NCBI GenBank assembly: GCA_021787175.1
Contig: JAJYMF010000202.1
Span: 1 to 10,691, forward strand
Origin: Pseudomonadota bacterium
GTDB lineage: Bacteria > Pseudomonadota > Gammaproteobacteria > Xanthomonadales > Rhodanobacteraceae
Length of the DNA stretch: 10,691 bases
Reading direction: 5' to 3'
Part shown: in pieces, positions 1 through 6,678 of the stretch
Numbering within the stretch: position 1 is the stretch's first letter
Layout: every line of letters starts with the position of its first letter
Position numbers and translations under genes: made by a program
The notes under the pieces: model-generated
Told to the model about the DNA's origin: nothing
Databases searched by the model: none
What the model saw: the letters and a program-made list of their open reading frames with translations, nothing else

Positions 1-1
1 T

Positions 2-649
2 GCGGCGCTGGCGCTACCGGCCGATCGACCGGCCGAGTTGCTGGGCCGGCGACCGGACCTCGTCGCCGCGCGCTGGCGGGTCGAAGCCGCCGGGCGCGAG
101 ATCCATGCCGCCAAGGCCGCGTTCTATCCCAATCTCAACCTCGCCGCCGGGCTGGGCCTGGCCTCGCTGGGCGGCGGCAATCTGCTCGAGGCCGCCAGTC
201 GCTACGAACAGTTCGGCCCGGCGCTCAGCCTGCCGCTGTTCGACGGCGGCCGCCTGCGCGCCGATCTGGCCGGCCGGGACGCCGGCTACGACCTCGCCGT
301 GGCGCAATACAACCAGACCCTGATCGAGGCGCTGCGCCAGGTCGCCGCCAGCGTGGCCGCGCTGCGCACGCTCGATCGCGAGACCGTCGCCGCCCGCCAG
401 GCGCGCGCCGACGCGGCTTCGGCCTGGCGGATCGCGCTGATCCGCTACCGCGCCGGCATCGGCAGCTACATCGAGGCGCTAACCGTCGAACGCAGCCTGC
501 TCGCGGCCGACCAGCGCCTGGCCACCCTCGACGCCGCGCGCGTCGTGCAATCGATCGAACTGGTGCAGGCGCTGGGCGGCGGCTACGCCCCGGCCGCGCC
601 GGCCGCCGCCGCTGCCCCCACTCCCGCTGTTGCCGAGGTCCACCCATGA
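2..649 (+). CDS. Outer-membrane efflux factor (NodT/OprM-type), 3' part only
   Basis: This is the C-terminal 215 residues of a TolC-like outer-membrane channel. Its reading frame is open to the window edge, so the N-terminal half (signal peptide and first OEP repeat) lies outside. The stretch near the beginning, PAELLGRRPDLVAARWRVEA, is the hallmark opening of the second OEP repeat of NodT-family lipoproteins. It is followed by the typical AAFYPNLNL motif, a LFDGGRLRADL segment and a long amphipathic helix ending in an Ala/Pro-rich tail. Family members are usually about 450-500 residues, so somewhat under half is present. In the cell it would form the trimeric outer-membrane duct that joins the EmrA/EmrB-type pump encoded directly downstream. 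The stop codon overlaps the next start as ATGA, indicating translational coupling in one operon. The family call is firm; the substrate is unknown. Confidence 0.9.
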   Translation, partial: AALALPADRPAELLGRRPDLVAARWRVEAAGREIHAAKAAFYPNLNLAAGLGLASLGGGNLLEAASRYEQFGPALSLPLFDGGRLRADLAGRDAGYDLAVAQYNQTLIEALRQVAASVAALRTLDRETVAARQARADAASAWRIALIRYRAGIGSYIEALTVERSLLAADQRLATLDAARVVQSIELVQALGGGYAPAAPAAAAAPTPAVAEVHP

Positions 650-1824
650 GTCCCGAGACGCCCTCCCCCGTCGCGGCCGCACCGGCGCCGAACGGACGGC
701 GCCGCCTGCTGCTGCGCCTGCTGCTGATCGTGGTCGTGATCGCCGGTCTGCTGTGGCTGGCCTGGTACTGGTTCGACGGCCGCTGGTATCAGGCCACCGA
801 CGATGCCTACGTGCACGGCAACATCGTCGAGATCACCCCGCTGGTGCCGGGTACCGTGATCAGCATCGGCGCCGACAACGACGACCTGGTGCACAAGGGC
901 CAGGTGCTGGTGCAGTTCGACGCCGCCGACGCGCGCGTCGCGCTGCAGCGCGCCGAGGCCGACCTCGCGCGCACGGTGCGCCATGTCCGCGGGCTGTACG
1001 CCAACGCCGCCGCGGTGCAGGCCGAGCTGGCCGCGCGCAAGGTCGCGGTGGACAAGGCGCGCAGCGATTTCGCGCGGCGCCGCAACCTGGCCGCGAGCGG
1101 CGCGATCTCGGCCGAGGAACTGGCCAACGCACGCGACGCGCTGGCCGCCGCCGAGCAGGCCTACACCGCCGCGCAGCAGCAGCTGGCCGGCAGCCGCGCG
1201 CTGGTGGCCGACACCGTGATCGCCTCGCAACCCGACGTGCAGGCCGCCGCCGCGATGGTGCGCCAGGCCTATCTGAACGACGTCCGCTCGCAGCTGCTGG
1301 CGCCGGTGACCGGCTACGTCGCCAAGCGCAGCGTGCAGGTGGGCCAGCGCGTGGCGCCCGGCACGCCGCTGATGGCGGTAGTGCCGCTGAATGCGGTGTG
1401 GGTCAACGCCAACTTCAAGGAAACCCAGCTGACCCACATGCGCATCGGCCAGCCGGTGACGCTGACCGCGTCGCTCTACGGCAGCGGCGTCACCTATCAC
1501 GGCCGCGTCGACGGCATCGGCATCGGCACCGGCAGCGCGTTCGCCCTGCTGCCGGCGCAGAACGCCACCGGCAACTGGATCAGCATCGTGCAACGGGTCC
1601 CGGTGCGCATCGTGCTGGAGCCGAAGGAGCTGGTGGCGCATCCGCTGCGCATCGGCCTGTCGATGAGCGTCGAGGTCAACCTGCACGACCGCTCCGGCCC
1701 GGCGCTGGCGACCACCGCGTCCACCCGGCCGGTGCTGGCCACCGACGTCTACGCGCATCAGCTCGATGCCGCCGACGCGCTGGTCGCCCGCATCATCCAT
1801 GCCAATGCCGGCGGCGCCCGCTGA
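646..1824 (+). CDS. emrA: EmrA-type membrane fusion protein (HlyD family)
   Basis: A 392-residue periplasmic adaptor of an MFS tripartite efflux pump. A short cytoplasmic N-terminus leads into one transmembrane anchor at about residues 21-43. The EmrA signature YQATDDAYVHGNIVEITP follows at about 48-65 and opens the lipoyl/barrel-sandwich half. A long Ala/Glu-rich alpha-helical hairpin spans about 96-215, and the second lipoyl half (LLAPVTGYVAKRSVQVGQ) begins near 217. A beta-barrel segment includes VWVNANFKETQL and the EmrA-typical LLPAQNATGNWISIVQRVPV near 301-320. Length is close to E. coli EmrA. The start overlaps the preceding stop by four bases and has a GAGGT Shine-Dalgarno at 635-639, six bases upstream. 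It should dock the inner-membrane transporter encoded next onto the outer-membrane factor. The gene symbol reflects family, not proven orthology or substrate. Confidence 0.92.
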   Translation: MSPETPSPVAAAPAPNGRRRLLLRLLLIVVVIAGLLWLAWYWFDGRWYQATDDAYVHGNIVEITPLVPGTVISIGADNDDLVHKGQVLVQFDAADARVALQRAEADLARTVRHVRGLYANAAAVQAELAARKVAVDKARSDFARRRNLAASGAISAEELANARDALAAAEQAYTAAQQQLAGSRALVADTVIASQPDVQAAAAMVRQAYLNDVRSQLLAPVTGYVAKRSVQVGQRVAPGTPLMAVVPLNAVWVNANFKETQLTHMRIGQPVTLTASLYGSGVTYHGRVDGIGIGTGSAFALLPAQNATGNWISIVQRVPVRIVLEPKELVAHPLRIGLSMSVEVNLHDRSGPALATTASTRPVLATDVYAHQLDAADALVARIIHANAGGAR

Positions 1825-1842
1825 GGCCGCCGCCGCGCACCC

Positions 1843-3387
1843 ATGAGCGAAGCCCACGCCCCGTCCGGCGGCTTTCGTCCGCCCAGCCTTGCATTGGCGA
1901 CCATCGGCCTGTCGCTGGCGACCTTCATGCAGGTGCTCGACATCACGATCGCCAACGTCTCGCTGCCGACCATCGCCGGCAGTCTCGGCGTCAGCAACGA
2001 GCAGAGCACCTGGGTGATCACCTCGTTCGCGGTCAGCAACGCGATCGCGCTGCCGCTGACCGGCTGGCTGACGCGCCGCGTCGGCGAGGTGCGGCTGTTC
2101 ATCTGGGCGACGATCCTGTTCACGCTGGCCTCGATGCTGTGCGGGCTGTCGCACACCATGGGCATGCTGATCGCCTTCCGCGTGCTGCAGGGCGCGGTGG
2201 CCGGGCCGATGTACCCGATCACCCAGGCGCTGCTGGTGTCGATCTATCCGGCGCACAAGCGCGGCCAGGCGCTGGCGCTGCTGGCGATGGTGACCGTGGT
2301 GGCGCCGATCGCGGGCCCGATCCTGGGCGGATGGATCACCGAGAACTACAGCTGGCAGTGGATATTCTTCATCAACGTGCCGATCGGCTTCATCGCCGTC
2401 AGCATCGTCGCCGCGCAGATGCGCGGCCGTCCCGAAACCACCGACAAGCCGCGCATGGACTATGTCGGCCTGATCACCCTGGTGATCGGCGTGGCGGCGC
2501 TGCAGATCATGCTCGACAAGGGCAACGACGCCGACTGGTTCAACTCCACCCTGATCGTGTGGCTGGCGATCATCGCCGCGGTCGCGCTGACGGCGTTCCT
2601 GATCTGGGAGCTGACCGACAGCGAACCGATCGTCGATCTGCGCCTTTTCCGCCACCGCAACTTCAGCGCCGGCACGGTGGTGCTGGTGCTCGGCTACGCG
2701 GCGTTCTTCAGCATCAACCTGCTGGTGCCGCAGTGGCTGCAGACCCAGCTCGGGTATACCTCGGAGTGGGCCGGATTCGCCGCCGCGCCGCTGGGCATCC
2801 TGCCGGTGATCCTGACCCCGTTCGTCGGCCGCTACGCGCACAAGTTCGACCTGCGCGTGCTGGCGGCGCTGTCCTTCGCGGTGCTGGCCGCCACCTCGTT
2901 CTGGCGCTCCACGTTCAATACCCAGGTCGACTTCGACCTGATCGCCGAGGTGCAGCTGCTGCAGGGCCTCGGCGTGGCGCTGTACTTCATGCCGATCCTG
3001 ACCATCCTGCTGTCGGATCTCAGTCCGCGCGAGATCGCCTCCGGCTCCGGCGTGGCGACGTTCCTGCGCACGCTCGGCGGCAGCTTCGCGGCCTCGATCA
3101 CCACCTTCCTGTGGAACCGCCGCGCCGCGTTCCATCACGCGCAGCTGACCGAGCACATCACCGCCTACGACCCCGCGGTGCGCCACGCGCTGGCGCAACT
3201 CGGCCCCGGCGAACGCGGCGCGGCGCTGCTGAACCTGGAGATCACCCGCCAGGGCTATCAGATCGGCTTCAACGAACTGTTCTACGGGCTGGGCTGGATT
3301 TTCCTCGGCCTGATTGCGGTGCTGTGGCTGGCCAAGCCGCCGTTCTCGCCCAAGGCGGCCGGCGGCGCGGCGGCAGGCGCTCACTGA
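1843..3387 (+). CDS. emrB: EmrB/QacA-type MFS drug efflux transporter (DHA2, 14 TM)
   Basis: A 514-residue inner-membrane proton-coupled multidrug antiporter of the DHA2 family. Hydrophobic segments run throughout, consistent with 14 membrane helices. TM1 contains the family motif LDITIANVSLPTIAGSLG at about 32-49. Motif-A-like GWLTRRVGEVRLF lies near 74-86, and the motif-C region APIAGPILGGWITENYSW near 154-171 is followed by QWIFFINVPIG, typical of EmrB. E. coli EmrB is about the same length (512). The gene starts 18 bases after emrA, with no clear Shine-Dalgarno closer than a GAGG next to the emrA stop, so expression probably depends on coupling to emrA. With the two upstream genes it forms a complete inner membrane-periplasm-outer membrane efflux path. 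No regulator (MarR or LysR type) is visible; if there is one it lies upstream of the window. The exported compounds cannot be told from sequence. Confidence 0.93.
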   Translation: MSEAHAPSGGFRPPSLALATIGLSLATFMQVLDITIANVSLPTIAGSLGVSNEQSTWVITSFAVSNAIALPLTGWLTRRVGEVRLFIWATILFTLASMLCGLSHTMGMLIAFRVLQGAVAGPMYPITQALLVSIYPAHKRGQALALLAMVTVVAPIAGPILGGWITENYSWQWIFFINVPIGFIAVSIVAAQMRGRPETTDKPRMDYVGLITLVIGVAALQIMLDKGNDADWFNSTLIVWLAIIAAVALTAFLIWELTDSEPIVDLRLFRHRNFSAGTVVLVLGYAAFFSINLLVPQWLQTQLGYTSEWAGFAAAPLGILPVILTPFVGRYAHKFDLRVLAALSFAVLAATSFWRSTFNTQVDFDLIAEVQLLQGLGVALYFMPILTILLSDLSPREIASGSGVATFLRTLGGSFAASITTFLWNRRAAFHHAQLTEHITAYDPAVRHALAQLGPGERGAALLNLEITRQGYQIGFNELFYGLGWIFLGLIAVLWLAKPPFSPKAAGGAAAGAH

Positions 3388-3420
3388 CACCCGTTCGCGA
3401 TCAAGACACGAACACCGCGC

Positions 3421-3505
3421 AGCCCGGATGCAGCGCAGCGGAATCCGGGAAGGATGCTGCACCGAGCCCCGGATTGCGCCTCTCGCGAGGCTCCATCCGG
3501 GCTAC
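3421..3505. repeat. Pair of inverted REP-like palindromes between convergent genes
   Basis: Two related units lie in opposite orientation in the 150-base gap between emrB and rsgA. Unit 1 (3421-3449) has arms CCCGGAT (3423-3429) and ATCCGGG (3443-3449). Unit 2 (3467-3505) has arms CCCGGAT (3468-3474) and ATCCGGG (3495-3501), plus an inner hairpin GCCTC-TCGC-GAGGC (3478-3491). The outer end of unit 1, AGCCCGGATGCAG, matches the reverse complement of the end of unit 2 at 12 of 13 positions, so the whole block can fold into one long cruciform or two hairpins. From memory, elements of the form AGCCCGGATGGAGCGCAGCG...AATCCGGGG are widely dispersed in Xanthomonadaceae and Pseudomonas-like genomes. 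Their place between convergent genes suggests a role in transcription termination or mRNA 3'-end protection. No U-tract follows, so it is not a classical intrinsic terminator. Confidence 0.8.
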
Positions 3506-3537
3506 CCGGCGCATCGATTGAACGCATCAGCCCGCTC

Positions 3538-4590
3538 TCAGCGCGGCCCCGGCTTCTCGCGCTGCCGCCGCCCCAGCGTCCGGTGCGTCGGCTGCGCGCC
3601 GGCCTTGCGCTGCAACCGCTGCTCCAGCGCCGCCGCCTGCTGCTCGCGCTCGTCGTGCAGCTTGAGATAGCTGCGCCAGCGTTCGCCGTCGAGTTCGCCG
3701 GAGGCCAGCGCCGCGTTCACCGCGCAGCCGGGCTCGTTGCCGTGGCTGCAGTCGGCGAAGCGGCAGTTGCCGGCCAGCGTCTCGAGGTCGGCGTAGAGGT
3801 CGAGGTTTTCCTCGCCGGTGAGCTTCAGTTCGCGCATGCCGGGCGTGTCGATCAGGCAGGCGCCGCCGGGCAGCGCCAGCAGCGCCCGGTGGGTGGTGGT
3901 GTGGCGGCCGCGGCTGTCGTTGGCACGGATGGCGGCGGTGGCCTGGCGCTGCTCGCCCAGCAGGGTGTTGGTGAGCGTGGACTTGCCGGCGCCCGAGGAG
4001 CCGACCAGCGCGGCGGTCACGCCCGCGCCCAGCCACGGCGCCAGTAGCGCAGTGACCGCAGGGCCCTTGGCATTGAGCGCCAGCGCGGCCGTCCCCGCCG
4101 GCAGCGTGGCGCCCAGCTGCGCCAGCGCGGACGCCACGGCGGGATGCTGGTCGGCCTTGGTCAGCAGCACCACCGGCGTCGCGCCGGAGCCGTCGATCAG
4201 CGCCAGGTAGCGCTGGATGCGGCGCGGGTTGTAGTCGCCGTCGAGACCCATCAGCACCAGCACCACGTCGACGTTGGCGGCGATCACCTGGCGCTGGTAA
4301 CGCTCGCCGGCGGCGGCCCGCGTCAGCAGGCTGCGCCGGGGTTCGATGGCGAGGATGTGCGGCGGCGCACCGGCTGCGACCCAGACGAAATCGCCCACCG
4401 CCGGCCGCAGTACGGGGTCCAGTCCGCGCCGCAGGAACTCCGGCGCCGGTTGCGCATTGAAAGGACTGTTGCCATCGTGCAGCACGTAGCCGGCGCGATG
4501 CTGCGCGGCGACGCGGGCCAGGGTCAGGCCGGGCGCGGGCGGCATCGCCGCGTCCTGCGCACGCCAGCCCAGGCGGATCAGTGCATTCAA
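3538..4590 (-). CDS. rsgA: Ribosome small-subunit-dependent GTPase A
   Basis: A 350-residue circularly permuted GTPase that acts late in 30S subunit maturation (YjeQ/RsgA). An OB-fold occupies roughly residues 25-100 (AVGDFVWV near 64-71). The GTPase motifs come in permuted order: G4 TKAD at 144-147, then G1 GSSGAGKST at 197-205, a G2 threonine region GRHTTTH near 228-234, and G3 DTPG at 248-251. The C-terminal zinc knuckle has C276, C281, H283 and C289 in the usual C-x4-C-x-H-x5-C spacing, followed by a basic tail. I chose the TTG at 4590 because a GAGGGA Shine-Dalgarno (4598-4603) lies seven bases upstream. It also includes an N-terminal LIRLGW stretch that resembles RIGW in Xanthomonas RsgA as I recall it. 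The internal ATG at 4545 (335 residues) is the alternative, and a GTG at 4605 is possible. It is convergent with emrB and divergent from alaA. Confidence 0.93.
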   Translation of the reverse strand: MNALIRLGWRAQDAAMPPAPGLTLARVAAQHRAGYVLHDGNSPFNAQPAPEFLRRGLDPVLRPAVGDFVWVAAGAPPHILAIEPRRSLLTRAAAGERYQRQVIAANVDVVLVLMGLDGDYNPRRIQRYLALIDGSGATPVVLLTKADQHPAVASALAQLGATLPAGTAALALNAKGPAVTALLAPWLGAGVTAALVGSSGAGKSTLTNTLLGEQRQATAAIRANDSRGRHTTTHRALLALPGGACLIDTPGMRELKLTGEENLDLYADLETLAGNCRFADCSHGNEPGCAVNAALASGELDGERWRSYLKLHDEREQQAAALEQRLQRKAGAQPTHRTLGRRQREKPGPR

Positions 4591-4695
4591 ACCCGGTTCC
4601 CTCACGCCACGCCGCGCGGCCGAACGCCGCGTCGCGTGGCTATTTGCCAGATGGAACGCTAGCATGCGGCGCGCTGGCACGGAGCCTTTCCGCCG
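4591..4695. other. Divergent intergenic region rsgA/alaA
   Basis: These 105 bases must hold the promoters for both divergent genes. The best plus-strand candidates are TTGCCA (4644-4649) and TAGCAT (4660-4665), but their spacing of ten bases is too short for a joint sigma-70 promoter. I could not assign a promoter to either gene with confidence. A GGAG at 4681-4684 lies eleven bases before the alaA ATG and is its likely, somewhat distant, ribosome-binding site. Confidence 0.4.
4598..4603 (-). promoter_or_regulatory. Shine-Dalgarno that selects the TTG start of rsgA
   Basis: On the minus strand GAGGGA is followed by seven bases and then TTG (4590-4588). No comparable purine-rich site precedes the ATG at 4545, where the upstream bases are part of conserved coding sequence. 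The site therefore supports a TTG start for rsgA. Confidence 0.55.
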
Positions 4696-5955
4696 ATGCA
4701 CGACCTGATTCCCAGTCCGCGCCTGACCGCGGTGCGCTACGACATCCGCGGCCCGCTGGTGCAACGCGCGCGCGCGCTCGAGGCTGCCGGCCGCTCGCTG
4801 TATCACCTCAACATCGGCAATCCGGCGCGCTTCGGCCTGCACGCGCCGCCGCATCTCGTTGCGGCGGTGACCGCGCATCTGGCCGACAGCGAGGGCTACG
4901 GCCACGAACTGGGTCTCGAAGATGCGCGCGCGGCGATCTTCGCCCAGCAGCGCGCCCGCGGCGCGCGGGTCGCCGACAGCAGCTACGTGTTCATCGGCAA
5001 CGGCGTCAGCGAGCTGATCGATCTCGCGCTGCGCGCGCTGCTCGCGCCCGGCGACGAGGTGCTGCTGCCCTGCCCCGACTATCCACTGTGGAGCGCGTCG
5101 ACCGTGCTCAACGGCGGCCGGCCGGCCTACTACGCCTGCCCGGCGGCGCAGGGTCATCTGCCCGATCCCGACGCCCTCGCTGCGCAGATCACCCCGCGCA
5201 CGCGCGCGCTGGTGCTGATCAACCCCAACAACCCGACCGGCGCGGTGTATCCGCGCGAGCTGCTGGTGCGGCTGGTCGAACTGGCCGCGCGCCATCGCCT
5301 GCTGCTGTTCAGCGACGAGATCTACGACGGCATCCTCTACGACGACGCCCGTTTCGAACCGCTGGCGCCGCTGGCCGGCGACCTGCCCTGCGTCAGTTTC
5401 GCCGGCATCTCCAAGGTCCATCGCGCCTGTGGCTATCGCGTCGGCTGGATGACGCTGAGCGGGTCGCCGGCGCGCGTCGGCACCTATCGCGAGGCGCTGC
5501 ACCTGCTCTCGGCGCTGCGGGTGTGCGCCAACCAGCCGGCGCAGTGGGCGGCGCGCGCCGCGCTCGAAGGTCCGCCGACCATCGCCGCGCTGACCGCTCC
5601 CGGCGGCCGCCTGCACGCCGCGCGCCAGGCGGTGATCGACGGCGTCGCCGCCAGCGCGTTCCTCAGCCTGGTGGCGCCGGCGGGCGCGCTGTACGCCTTT
5701 CCGCGCGTGCGCGCCGACGTCCTGCCGGCGTTCGATGCCGACGCCTTCGCGCTCGATCTGCTCGAACACGAGGACGTGCTGCTGATGCCGGGTTCGGCGT
5801 TCAACCTGCATGACGGCCGTCATCTGCGCCTGACCCTGCTGCCGGAACCGGCCGATCTGGTCGAGGTGATGCGCCGCATCGAGCGCGCGCTGCGCCGCCG
5901 GGCCGATGCCGCCGCAGGCATCAATCCGGCTCCCGCCGCGACCGCCATTGCCTGA
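4696..5955 (+). CDS. alaA: Alanine-type aminotransferase (AlaA/YfbQ family), PLP-dependent class I
   Basis: A 419-residue fold-type I aminotransferase that should transfer the amino group of glutamate to pyruvate, forming alanine in the cytoplasm. Alignment from memory with E. coli AlaA is clear along the whole length: VRYDIRGP near 13-20, LNIGNPARFG near 38-47, IGNGVSELI near 100-108, PCPDYPLW near 125-132, INPNNPTGAVY near 175-185 and FSDEIYDGILYDDA near 205-218. The cofactor lysine is K240 in SFAGISKVHRACGYRVGW. The carboxylate-binding arginine is probably R378 in HLRLTLLP. The C-terminus carries about fifteen extra residues, rich in Ala and Pro, compared with E. coli AlaA (405). The gene runs in the same direction as the SGNH hydrolase 13 bases downstream. 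Related aminotransferases (AlaC, aspartate aminotransferases) are less likely because of the YDIRGP and GYxxxxGL features. Confidence 0.9.
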   Translation: MHDLIPSPRLTAVRYDIRGPLVQRARALEAAGRSLYHLNIGNPARFGLHAPPHLVAAVTAHLADSEGYGHELGLEDARAAIFAQQRARGARVADSSYVFIGNGVSELIDLALRALLAPGDEVLLPCPDYPLWSASTVLNGGRPAYYACPAAQGHLPDPDALAAQITPRTRALVLINPNNPTGAVYPRELLVRLVELAARHRLLLFSDEIYDGILYDDARFEPLAPLAGDLPCVSFAGISKVHRACGYRVGWMTLSGSPARVGTYREALHLLSALRVCANQPAQWAARAALEGPPTIAALTAPGGRLHAARQAVIDGVAASAFLSLVAPAGALYAFPRVRADVLPAFDADAFALDLLEHEDVLLMPGSAFNLHDGRHLRLTLLPEPADLVEVMRRIERALRRRADAAAGINPAPAATAIA

Positions 5956-5968
5956 GACACGCGCCGCG

Positions 5969-6580
5969 ATGCCGCTGCAGAAGCGCCTGCTGGCGCTGGG
6001 CGATTCCTACAGCATCGGCGAAGGCGTCGCCGAGGCCGAACGCTGGCCCGTGCAGCTGACCGCCGCGCTGCGCGCCGAGGGTTGCCCGCTGGCCGCGCCC
6101 GGCATCATCGCCACGACCGGCTGGACCACCGACGAACTGGCCGCGGCGATGGATCGCGCGGCGCTGGCTCCGGCCTTTGCCCTGGTCAGCCTGCAGATCG
6201 GCGTCAACGACCAGTACCGCGGTCGCGGCGCCGCCGCCCTGCGCGAAGGGTTCCGGCCGCTGCTGGTGCGCGCGATCGTCCTCGCCGGCGGCACGACACG
6301 GCGGGTGCTGGTGGTGTCGATTCCCGACTGGGGCGTGACGCCGTTCGCGCGCGCGGGCGGCCACGACGCCGCGCGCATCGGCGCCGAGATCGATGCCTGC
6401 AACGCGGCCGAGCGCGCGCTGACCGAGGCCGCCGGCGCGTGCTGGGTCGACGTCACCGGGCTCTCGCGAGCCGCCGCCGCCGAACTGGCCGCCGACGGCC
6501 TGCATCCCGGACCGGCGCAGTATCGACGCTGGCTGAAGGCGCTGCTGCCGGCGGCGCGCGCGGCGCTGGACGAGCGCTGA
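5969..6580 (+). CDS. Cytosolic SGNH/GDSL hydrolase
   Basis: A 203-residue esterase/lipase-like protein of the SGNH superfamily. Block I is LALGDSYSIGEG, with nucleophile S13. A glycine of block II probably lies in TTGWTT (G51). Block III is QIGVNDQYRG, with G78 and N80 forming the oxyanion hole. Block V is DGLHPG, with catalytic D176 and H179. All catalytic residues are present, so it should be active. There is no signal peptide or membrane segment, unlike TesA-type periplasmic members, so a cytoplasmic site is inferred. The substrate cannot be predicted; acyl or acetyl esters are typical. The ATG at 5969 puts block I near the N-terminus as usual. An upstream in-frame ATG at 5906 would add 21 Pro-rich residues and overlap alaA, so I reject it. 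The 13-base gap after alaA suggests co-transcription. No strong Shine-Dalgarno is seen. Confidence 0.87.
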   Translation: MPLQKRLLALGDSYSIGEGVAEAERWPVQLTAALRAEGCPLAAPGIIATTGWTTDELAAAMDRAALAPAFALVSLQIGVNDQYRGRGAAALREGFRPLLVRAIVLAGGTTRRVLVVSIPDWGVTPFARAGGHDAARIGAEIDACNAAERALTEAAGACWVDVTGLSRAAAAELAADGLHPGPAQYRRWLKALLPAARAALDER

Positions 6581-6653
6581 TCCGCGCCCGCGTCGCAACC
6601 GCGCTGCAACCTGCCTGCCATCGCCCGGCGACGTGCCGCGCGCAGACTGCGAT

Positions 6654-6673
6654 CCCGGGCCATCACCGGGGAG
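6654..6673 (+). promoter_or_regulatory. Small hairpin overlapping the Shine-Dalgarno of the LpxH-like gene
   Basis: CCCGG (6654-6658) can pair with CCGGG (6666-6670) across a seven-base loop. The 3' arm runs into GGGGAG (6668-6673), the ribosome-binding site, whose GGAG lies five bases before the ATG at 6679. Folding would partly hide the site. With only five base pairs the effect may be slight. Confidence 0.3.
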
Positions 6674-6678
6674 CCGCC

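Noticed and set aside
583..3521. Very long open frames on both strands across the emrA-emrB region (over 950 codons each)
   Set aside because: They are rich in Arg, His, Gln, Ala and Gly, have no recognisable domains and lie across clear emrA and emrB coding sequence. In such GC-rich DNA stop codons are rare in alternate frames.
3454..4047. Plus-strand open frame opposite rsgA
   Set aside because: It begins in the REP-like repeat, is antisense to the RsgA GTPase and zinc domains, and has no recognisable features.
4641..4672. Sigma-70 promoter for alaA from TTGCCA and TAGCAT
   Set aside because: The spacing is only ten bases, and neither box has a partner at 16-18 bases.
4591..5823. Minus-strand extension of rsgA upstream through alaA (761 codons in total)
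   Set aside because: Only the part from about 4590 downward matches RsgA; the rest is antisense to alaA. The frame simply stays open.
5906..5968. Upstream ATG for the SGNH hydrolase, overlapping alaA
   Set aside because: It adds a Pro-rich stretch not expected before block I, and the start at 5969 gives the normal N-terminus.
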